From: Apoderus coryli
Taxonomy: Eukaryota > Arthropoda > Insecta > Coleoptera > Attelabidae
Assembly (NCBI GenBank): GCA_911728435.2
Contig: OU452213.1
Coordinates: 9,837,834-9,901,833, forward strand
Direction of reading: 5' to 3'
DNA: 64,000 nt
In this document: positions 46,101-53,792 of the stretch, piece by piece
How the letters are laid out: the number at the start of each line of letters is the position of its first letter
Position numbering within the stretch: position 1 is the stretch's first letter
Position numbers and translations under genes: made by a program
The notes under the pieces: model-generated
What the model saw: only the letters and a program-made list of their open reading frames with translations
Told to the model about the DNA's origin: nothing
Database searches by the model: none

Positions 46101-46339
46101 GTTTTATTTTATTTGTAAAAGTTAAATTATCTCCTTCAAAATAAAATAAATTTGGAAATTCTAAACAAAGATTTATGATTAATTCAGCTTCTTCCTCATT
46201 AAGATGTTCTACACGTAGTTGAGATAAAATTAATTCTCTCCTATCTTCATTTTGATTTATATTAAAATTTAAAATTTGACTTGACTCTGTAGTTTCTAAT
46301 TTTTCAAATTCAAATTCATTTTCAAAAATTTTAATTTCT
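43168..46339 (-). pseudogene. pol: Pol: RT, RNase H and integrase (interrupted upstream)
   Basis: Beyond the inserted element the pol frame runs uninterrupted to 43,168. RT has SPWSSPVWVVPKK, VIDYRKLNEVT and LDLASGFHQI, then the catalytic YMDDIIIYS, with FLGLAGYYRRFIPDF in the connection region. RNase H has TTDASAFAIGSVLSQG and the TDHRPLTWLF motif. Integrase has the HHCC zinc region (CEICHKTK), the core with IDILEVPTKNYVL and HPQSNGSLERFH, and a C-terminal GPFDILKIF of the GPY/F type. All catalytic residues I looked for are present. Only the insertion separates it from protease. The ORF track-independent ATG at 46,005 is internal and not a true start. Confidence 0.9.
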
Positions 46340-46989
46340 TTTTTGTACGACCGACCTTTTTTGATTGTTTACCGTGTCTGTCTTTATGACAGTAAGTGAC
46401 GTTTACTGGCTGACAACCCAAACACGACGGTAAGTAATTCACTTACCGTTCAGAGAACGGTAAGTAAATTCACGACGGTATATCATTGCGCATTTATGCT
46501 GACGTCATTATTTTGATTTTTAAATTGTATATTAAACGGCATTAGGTATGAACTTTTATAAGCATTTTCATACCGTTCTCTGGAATTATAGCGGCTATTC
46601 CAACATTCCATGCTTCATCAAGAGATTCACATTCAAAGTCACTCATTTTCAATAATAATACTTATGTAAATAAGTTTTGACAAATACATGACATAAAAAA
46701 TACGATAACAATCATAACAATAACAATTAGTTCCATGACAACGTTGAACTGCAACTTTGTAGAGGGTATTCAGCTAACCTGAATTTGTATTTAATTGAAA
46801 ATATTAATTATTAAAAATAATAAAATTGCAATTTCAGTTATTTCGATCGTACAAAAAATAGTATAAGCATCTCAAACAGTAAGTAGTTTACCGATCTCCT
46901 CCAATTTTGGCGACTTCGCTTCGCTCAGTCGCCAAACATTGTCGTCGATCGGTAAACTACACTTACTGTTCTCAATACTTAATATACTA
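46340..46989. mobile_element. 650-bp non-autonomous hairpin element inserted in pol, copy 1
   Basis: The segment is flanked by the 5-bp repeat TTTCT (46,335-46,339 and 46,990-46,994). Pol coding resumes in a consistent frame on each side, since 655 bases account for the shift. It starts TTTTTGTACGACCGACC and ends ACTTAATATACTA. Inside, CGATCGTACAAAAA at 46,845-46,857 is the inverted form of the left end, and the rest (46,859-46,989) is a hairpin with its own inverted ends TAGTATA. It therefore looks like two abutting inverted-repeat modules that moved together. A second copy is at 58,570-59,198. There is no coding capacity. Confidence 0.8.
46859..46989. repeat. Terminal hairpin module with GAGCGAAGCGA tip
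   Basis: GTAGTTTACCGATC pairs with GATCGGTAAACTAC across about 50 bases. Inside it, GGCGACT pairs with AGTCGCC around TCGCTTCGCTC. The outer ends TAGTATA and TATACTA are inverted as well. Confidence 0.8.
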
Positions 46990-47577
46990 TTTCTGTTTCG
47001 TTTGCATTTAAAACACTTGTTAAAAATTCACCATTCTGATTAATTTTAACAATAGAATTTGGAATTAATAGATTATTTTCAATTTTCTTAGCTAACAAGA
47101 CACACTCTGTATTGAAATATTTATTTGTTTTAAACTTACAAATCTTTTCTGTGCGTCCTTCTATATTTTGCTTATTAATGAAAATTTGATATTCCTCTTG
47201 AGGTCTATTACGAGTTATTGTACTGAACAATGGTACTGTTTTAAAATTAGTTATCAGCTGTTTATTTTTTATATCTATTTTACATTCGTAAAATTCTAAA
47301 AAGTCTGCACCTATTAAACCATCAAAATCAATATCTAGATCACAAATATAAACTTTAAGTGGTATATCGCAAAAATAAATAAAAACTGATTCTGTTATAA
47401 TAACCTTTTCATTTGTAATTCCTTTAATAGAAAGGTATTCTTTATTACGTTTGTAATTTTTATTTTCAATTACTTTTGGTTTAAAAATTGTTACACATGC
47501 TCCTGTGTCGATTAAATAATTATAAGTTTTTGTAATGTCTTTTATGTAATAATAAGTATTTGAAAGCGTATATAAAG
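46990..47577 (-). pseudogene. pol: Pol: aspartic protease region
   Basis: The minus-strand frame is open from just after gag to the inserted element. The protease active site NYLIDTGACVTIF lies near 47,510. GLIGADFLEFYECKIDI, near 47,300, is the conserved C-terminal protease motif of gypsy elements. The linker to RT follows and is cut off at 46,990 by the 650-bp insertion, which supplies a TAA after two codons. Relative to gag the frame is shifted by -1, the usual arrangement in errantiviruses. The first ATG-like codon (47,230) is TTG, so no independent start exists. Confidence 0.85.
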
Positions 47578-48624
47578 TTACATGTGATGGTTCCGCATTT
47601 GGGTTGTTTCCGAGGCATTTAACCGAAAATTTTCATCTTCTTCATTTTCATCATCATGATTATTTACAAGATGTGTTCGAGAAGAACTTGGATTCGAATA
47701 ATTATTGTTATTAAAATTTGGTCTAGAATTACTTGTATTTTGTGTTCTAAAATTTGAGTTTTGTTGCTGTTGCTGATTTCTGAAATTAGTATTTTGTGGC
47801 TGACTTCTAAAATTTGAGTTTTGTTGTTGCTGGATTCTGGGTTCAAATTGTTGTCTTAAGTTAGGATTTTGGAAATTGTTAGAGTTATTATTATATTGCC
47901 TTTTACGACATTCTTGAACAGTATGTCCAGGTTTTTTACAATAATTACAAGTTTTTACATTATTTGTGAAATTATTTGGTTTTCGTGATTGTGTTTGAAT
48001 ATTGTTGGTATTATTAGAACGTATGCGAGATTTTTGTTGTTCAAAATAAGATAATTGTAATTCCCTTTTTATTCTATTTGTTGCTTCTAGCATAGAAAGA
48101 GGATTACTTGCCCTAATAATGTGACTTATTTTAGGATCCAATCCTGTTAATAAGGTATTAAGACACATTTCTTCAACTAATGAAACTTGAGCGTTCTTTT
48201 GTTCCCTTGGTAAATTTTGTTTGTTAATAGCTGCATGTAATTTTGATAAATGAGTTTGTAGTCGAGAAACAAAATTTAATGCATTTTCATTAGAACTTTG
48301 CACTATTTTCTGCAAGTCTTGGATTAAAGATGTTAAGTCTCTTGGATCAGCAAAATGAACATTTAATAATTGTTGAATTTCTATCCAATGATGTAAATCT
48401 CTAGAATTTATTAATTGAGCTGCTTTGCCTCTTAATTGGTTTTTAATTTTCATTGTAACTAACGGTATTTGGTTTTGTGTGCACATTTGAATTGCGCAAC
48501 TACAAGAATTGATAAAAGTATTAAGAGCGATCTGGTCTCCATCATATTCAGGGATTAATGAGAATATTTCTGAAAGCCTAAATGCTTCAATTTCACCTTC
48601 ATTTGGATTTGTATTTTGAGCCAT
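47578..48624 (-). CDS. gag: Gag polyprotein (348 aa)
   Basis: It starts at an ATG about 600 bp downstream of the 5' LTR. The N-terminal two thirds are an alpha-helical capsid-like region, with SLIPEYDGDQIALNTFI and LRGKAAQLINSRD, as in gypsy Gag. A single CCHC knuckle, CNYCKKPGHTVQEC, lies near residue 230. The C-terminal third is strongly Asn/Gln-rich, with repeated QNSNFR and NTNFR blocks that may be low-complexity RNA-binding or assembly sequence. The protein would form the particle. No interruption is visible. Confidence 0.9.
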   Translation of the reverse strand: MAQNTNPNEGEIEAFRLSEIFSLIPEYDGDQIALNTFINSCSCAIQMCTQNQIPLVTMKIKNQLRGKAAQLINSRDLHHWIEIQQLLNVHFADPRDLTSLIQDLQKIVQSSNENALNFVSRLQTHLSKLHAAINKQNLPREQKNAQVSLVEEMCLNTLLTGLDPKISHIIRASNPLSMLEATNRIKRELQLSYFEQQKSRIRSNNTNNIQTQSRKPNNFTNNVKTCNYCKKPGHTVQECRKRQYNNNSNNFQNPNLRQQFEPRIQQQQNSNFRSQPQNTNFRNQQQQQNSNFRTQNTSNSRPNFNNNNYSNPSSSRTHLVNNHDDENEEDENFRLNASETTQMRNHHM

Positions 48625-48879
48625 TGTAAATTAATTATTTTCTTAATAATAAATGAAATAACAATCTTAATTATTACAAAAATATTTTTTAAAATTACTC
48701 ACATATAGAGTGTCACAAACATTTGACGTTGACTTTGTCTTGGATCGTTTGTCTTCGTTTCTTGGAAACACGTTTTTTCTTTTGTTTGGCGGTCTGGAAA
48801 TCTTGATTGTGATTGATTTTGGAAATCTTCTTTTCCAATGAACTTCGGATTTTGAGCTACCACGAGCTTTGGATTGGAG

Positions 48880-49000
48880 CTTCAACGAGCTTTGAATTAT
48901 GAGCTGCAACGAGCTTTGATTTATGAGCTTCAACGAGCTTTGAATTAGGAATGAGCTTCAACGAGCTTTGAATTAGGAATGAGCCTTAGCTCGAGCTTCT
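48880..49000 (-). repeat. Short tandem repeats in the errantivirus-like 5' leader
   Basis: The phrase CAACGAGCTTTGAATTAGGA, with small changes, occurs about five times at intervals of 27-33 bp on the plus strand, between the 5' LTR and gag. A second small repeat, GTCCTGATCTGAGCGGGGC, occurs at about 49,031 and 49,090, with a partial copy near 49,119. The leader position is that of the insulator in Drosophila gypsy. Confidence 0.75.
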
Positions 49001-49210
49001 TGGAGCTGACAAGTGACTAGTTCCACCGATATAGTGTCCTGATCTGAGCGGGGCGACTATACGATCTTGTACGGCGGCGACGAATGCAGGGTCCTGATCT
49101 GAGCGGGGCACAAGCACAAGTCCTGATCTGACAAGACCAATGGATTTTAACTCACTTGTTTTTAATTATTTTTATTTTAATTATTTTATTCGCGATCTCC
49201 TTTTTAGAGA

Positions 49211-49230
49211 TCCTACCGACTGCGCCAATT
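49211..49230 (-). promoter_or_regulatory. Primer-binding site for tRNA-Ser
   Basis: Immediately inside the 5' LTR the minus strand reads TGGCGCAGTCGGTAGGA. This is complementary to CGACTGCGCCA, the 3' end of insect tRNA-Ser, as in the 17.6/297 group of errantiviruses. A two-base gap separates it from the LTR. Confidence 0.85.
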
Positions 49231-49764
49231 TGTTATAAACTTATGTTGAAGTTTACTTTTTTAAAAAAAGGTCTTTATTCAATTAACACATAACTTTATT
49301 TTTCAATTTTGAAATTACAGAATGAACTTCTACGATCGACAATGTTCAAGTGAATAATAATAATTATTATTATCCTTAAGATTATCAAGACCGCCGGAGA
49401 ACTATAATAAAAGAATCTCTAGACTGCCGGAATTAAATAATCTCTATTATCAAGACCGCCCGAATTATAATTATAGAATCTCTCTAGTTTGATTTTCCCT
49501 ATACTATTTATACTATTTTAAAGTGCTGAATCAGATAGCTTCTAGAATTTGTATTATTTATGAAAATCGTAGATTTTCACATAATTATCAAATTACTTAT
49601 AAACAATAATTCGTGCTTAATTTGTAAATATTATTGGCTTTGAATTGTCTTTGAAAATGAAAAACAAAGGGTTTGAATTACTGGGAAATTGCGTATTAAA
49701 ATTAGGAATATAATATGATAATTCAAAAATAAGACGTAATAGTACTTATTGATCTAATATAACA
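49231..49764 (-). repeat. Errantivirus-like 5' LTR (534 bp)
   Basis: Identical to 40,588-41,121 except for about four clustered differences near position 260. It is followed by the TACA duplication. Confidence 0.95.
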
Positions 49765-50860
49765 TACATAATTGAATTGTAGATATAGAGACACGGGAGT
49801 GTCATTATTTTACATTCTTTAAATTTCGGTGTGACATCCTCTCTAAACTTTAAATCTGTCATTATTCGAACCACTCGTCTTTGGATTGCGAATACCCGAC
49901 TCGCATGATAAGGGTGTCCCCAAATTGACAAAGCATATGAAGCCACACTTTGAAAAAGGCCATAATATGCTGATTTCAAAACATTAAAAGAGACTTCACC
50001 CTTCAAGCTTCGCAATATGAACACAACCTTAGACAACTTGGCAATGGTAACCTCGACATGACCCGCCCAGGTTAGCTTTTGGTCCAAAGTGACCCCCAAA
50101 AACTTTACCAGACCATCAGAAACAGCAACATCCGTCTTACGTAATGTAAATATTTTAGTAGCTGTTTTATTGGCATTCATACAGAGTTTGTTAGCTGCAA
50201 ACCAGTCAGCAGCCCTCGACTGTGAATTAATCATACTTGAGGCCAGAACATCACTCGACAGTTCAACATCGACAATATTTGAATCGTCTGCAAACAATGT
50301 CAGGTCAGAGCATGGCAGATGTAGCGGTCAATCATTAATGAAAATCAAAAACAATAGAGGTCCGAGCACCGAGCCCTGTAGGACTCCGCAAGAGCTCAAC
50401 AAGGACTGTGAAGACTTTGACTCAAACATCGTTACGACATTCCTACCAGTGAGATAGGAACTCAGCAAACGAACCGAATTCGCACACATACCGTATCGCT
50501 CCAGTTTACCCAACAAGATATCGTGTGAGACGCAATCAAACGCCTTTGTGAAATCAAGAAAAGAAGCCCCCACAAGCCTTCTACTCTCAAAAGCGGTTAT
50601 AACGCTATTTATAAAATTTTCTATAGCTGAAACGGTGTTAAGTTTCGGTCTAAATCCAAGTTGGTTCGGAGAAAATAAATTATTTCTTTTGAAAATAGTT
50701 GGTTAATTGTTTAAAGAGTATCTTTTCAAAAATTTTGCCTAGAACAGGCACTATAGAAATAGGGCGATAGTTGTTCAATTCATCTGGAGATCCTTTTTTG
50801 AATAACGGTATAATTTTGCTAAATTTCCTTATGTGATGACAGTGGTCTATGCGGATGCAA
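49765..50860 (-). pseudogene. LINE RT, 5' part of the ORF split by the LTR element
   Basis: Minus-strand RT boxes in order from 50,860: NYRPISIVPVLGKIFEKIL, GASFLDFTKAFDCVSHDILL, CGVLQGSVLGPLLFLIFIND, a single TGA at about 50,328, and LTLFADDSNIV with the catalytic aspartates. KTATKIF and KFLGVTLDQKLTW follow, and the region ends at the LTR insertion near YNSIMYV. Further changes lie between 50,580 and 50,710. The C-terminus is at 40,375-40,587. It belongs to the Jockey/CR1 group, has no RNase H, and is 5'-truncated near 50,860. Confidence 0.85.
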
Positions 50861-51157
50861 AGCTATAAAATTTGATAATTAATTTTGTTTTACTAGTACT
50901 TAATTATTCGAATCAATTCAAAACCATGCATATTTGAAAATATTACAAACTACCACAAAGGTAGTAATACTCAAATAACAAAAAAAAAACAAAACCGCTT
51001 ACCTATATACCTACTCATTTTATGTGCAGTTTGGTAGTTTTTAAAATTAAAATACCAGTCATAATATAATATTTAAATAATATTAATGATATAGGTTACA
51101 GTGGTTTCATTTTAAAAATTGCCACCCAGCATAACTCGTCAGTAGTAATACCCCTAG
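50861..51157. other. Unassigned AT-rich DNA
   Basis: No gene or repeat is recognised. It leads into a hairpin at 51,158. Confidence 0.4.
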
Positions 51158-51283
51158 GGTCTTGATAATACCGAGATAATTTTGTCATAGAGAATGCCGA
51201 AAGCGTGTTTCTTGATACTATTATCCTTGAGCAACTCGCTTGAAGGATTATCTATGACAAAATTTTGAGTATTTATCAAGGCC
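51158..51283. repeat. Imperfect 126-bp hairpin
   Basis: CTTGATAATAC...GATAATTTTGTCATAGA on the left pairs with TCTATGACAAAATTTTGAG...TATTTATCAAG on the right. The middle contains ACTATTATCC and GAGCAACTCGCTTGAAGG. The architecture resembles the hairpins at 46,859 and 56,161 but the sequence differs. Confidence 0.75.
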
Positions 51284-51429
51284 CGAGGAGTATTCGATAA
51301 GATAATTTTTTACTTTGTAGATATCAAAAATTTGATTGACAATATGACGTTTAATAATTTTCAATACAAAATGTATTAGTTTTAATCAAACAAATATAAT
51401 TCATTTTTATTTAAAACTACAGTTGTGAA

Positions 51430-52560
51430 AAGTACAATTGGTAAATGTTAAATTGGAAGAAGAGTTTGCTGAAGTTGACGGATTGTTAATTTCCACTGTT
51501 GAAGAAATTCCTCGCATGCTGTTGATTATTTCACCATGGCGTTCTTGGTTAATATTCAAGTACGGTTTAATTGAATTAGAGCTGCTATGTCCTGTTATTT
51601 TTATAATTGCTGTTCAGGAATTCGTTTATTTGCCAAATGGCTAACTGCAGTTGATCTGTTCGAATGATTGGATATCTTTTTACACTTAGTGTCCAAACCA
51701 ATAGCTTATGATTTGGTCCACATATTAGTTGTGTTCTTGCCTACCGATATATTGTCAAACCATGTGTCACTTTCGGATTTCCAGAAACGATTTCGTCTCA
51801 TAAATAGGCGAAGTAATATTTTTCCCCCTTTTGGACAATAATTTATGGAATAATCGAACAGGGCATGCACTTTCGTTTGCAATATTTGGAACAAGCCACT
51901 TACTATTTGTACAACTTTTCAATCCTCCTTGGCTTGTTTTACTGAATATTGGATTGTATTCAATTCTGGTGGTTGGCGTTCCATCATTGTTTTTCTCAAT
52001 CGTGAAATAATCTATAAGGCAATCAGCTGGTTCACCACCTCGCCAAGATAACTCAACAGCTACAATATGGTAATTTTTTTTTTGTAAACCTTCTGGTGTA
52101 CATGCATCCCATAATTGAATGATTCTAGCCAAATCACTTGAACTCAAATTTGATGAACTGCATTTTCGTTTGTTTGGATCCTGCTGTAATCTTTTACGTT
52201 TTGCATTTCTTGCATCTCTCGCATTTTTGAATATCACACTGGTAAACCGGTCGAATACAATTTTGAAGTCATTTAAGTATGTTTCCGGAGTAGCCTACTC
52301 GTAGTATTCCAAATTATTTTTACAGTTGCTTCTTTATATTCAGTTCCGTCAGCTTTTCTCATATTTACCGCATAATCTTTCAATATATTAGCCAAATTAT
52401 GCAAACTCGTTTCAGCATTCAGTTCGTATTCTCTGGTCGCACAAAACTCGAGAAATATTTTCCATACATATTTTTTTGATTTGATTGTATTTTTTGGTAT
52501 ATTATTAGATATAATACCATTAATTGCATCGTTAGATGCAATACCAAATCTTCGCGACAT
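51430..52560 (-). pseudogene. Crypton-type tyrosine recombinase remnant
   Basis: The minus-strand frame 52,560-52,273 starts with ATG and has an alpha-helical core-binding-like region, with KSKKYVWKIFLEFCATREYE. After a one-base shift the frame 52,237-51,767 carries RIEYNPIFSKTSQGGLKS and ACPVRLFHKLLSKRG, closely resembling the catalytic-domain region shared by Crypton recombinases and the host proteins derived from them (ZMYM, QRICH1, KCTD1 types). Further frameshifts follow. WFDNISVGKNT, KKISNHSNRSTAVSHLA and SIKPYL (possible tyrosine) are readable down to about 51,500. It is disabled by several frameshifts. Confidence 0.7.
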
Positions 52561-53790
52561 TTTTAAACCAGTTGTCAGTTTGACGTTTAATTAATTTTTA
52601 ATAAAAAAAAAACACCAAACTGAAAACACCACATGGTAGGGTATTATCGCTGTAGTCCAGAGGTGATTGAATGAAATTTGACACATGAGTTAACATTAAG
52701 TAATTTGATTGGTTACTATATTTAGTAAAAAATTATCAGCAAAAATACGTCGATTTTGCTTTTGAGAGGAGAATTCAAAACAACTCTTGGTTGAATGTTG
52801 TGTTCCATGTTTTAATTATTATTTTTACTTTTCTATTATTATTTTTATAAAGTAATAATGTTGTTTACGATAAATTTGTCTCAGAACCGGATCGAAAAAT
52901 TTCATATATTCTGAGAATGAGGATAAAAAACATTTTCAACTGAAAATCGTCCACTTTAAATGACTAGTAGTTATTCGGGGTGGCAAGTTTAAAAATGAGA
53001 GCACTATATAATATATTACATTATTTTATTATGTAGTGAATTCATATTATTCAAATATTAATATTTTTAAGTTAATTTAATAATTTAATTTTTTGTTATA
53101 CCTACTTAGGTACTTCGCAATAATATTCATGTCATGAATGTGATTTTAATACCTGCAAAAATGTACAGTCGAATTATAAAATGAAGCCCGAATTGTAGTA
53201 ACTATGCATGTATAGAAAATTACTTGTAATTGATACAGCATAAATAATATTAAATAAACTTGTTGTCTCCAGGCACCAATTGATTTCTATAATTATCAAA
53301 GTTTAACTTTTTGATTTTGTTAATAATGATGGTTGCTAAAACATCCCTGGATGCACTGCACATAATGTTGTTGGAACTCTTTAGTAGTGTAGTTGAATTT
53401 ATTAAACGGTTTTATTTCTATCTATTTTATATTTTGATTTGAATACATTATTGTATATATTTCATATTTCACGAAGTAATCCATAATCTAAGAGCTTCCC
53501 AAGTTTTTTTTTTGACAATTCTCAAAAATATTCCGATAAACTAAAATCTGAATTTTTAGTGTGATACATAGAATAAAAGCTGTAGCTAGTGAATTTAGTA
53601 CTTGTACTGAAAAATTTATTGTTATGCGGATTTTTGGATAATTTGCAATAGAAATTGCCGTTTTGATGCCTTAACAACAACAAACAAACAATGTGTGCAC
53701 TTATATTTCTACAAGAACAAAGAATTGTGTTTTTTTTTAATCTATATAAATTTACATTATTTTAAAAATTAACAACATAAGGGATAACAT
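52561..53790. other. Unassigned AT-rich DNA between Crypton and pogo elements
   Basis: No open frame with a recognisable domain is present. TTATTCGGGGTGGCAAGTTT near 52,975 and TATTCTGGGTGGGTAGTTTT near 62,540 resemble each other and may be ends of the same dispersed element. Nothing else is identified. Confidence 0.4.
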
Positions 53791-53792
53791 TA

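Larger units (their letters stand above)
40588..49764 (-). mobile_element. Errantivirus-like gypsy LTR retrotransposon with env (9.2 kb)
   Basis: LTRs of 534 bp (40,588-41,121 and 49,231-49,764) begin TG and end CA. The element is flanked by the 4-bp duplication TACA (40,584-40,587 and 49,765-49,768). Minus-strand order is gag, protease-RT-RNase H-integrase, env, as in insect errantiviruses. The primer site matches tRNA-Ser and the polypurine tract is present. I count about four LTR differences, all close together, so the insertion is very recent. Pol is interrupted by a 650-bp element (46,340-46,989), which makes this copy defective for its own pol expression. It inserted into a LINE coding region. 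Confidence 0.95.

Noticed and set aside
46340..46989. An intron in pol
   Set aside because: Has a 5-bp direct repeat at its edges, contains inverted repeats, lacks GT-AG ends at the junctions, and has a second copy at an unrelated site.
46340..46989. Helitron or Helentron
   Set aside because: The 3' hairpin is suggestive, but the insertion makes a 5-bp duplication, which rolling-circle elements do not.
48880..49130. CRISPR-like array
   Set aside because: Repeats are diverged and spacer lengths are short and irregular; the context is a eukaryotic LTR element leader.
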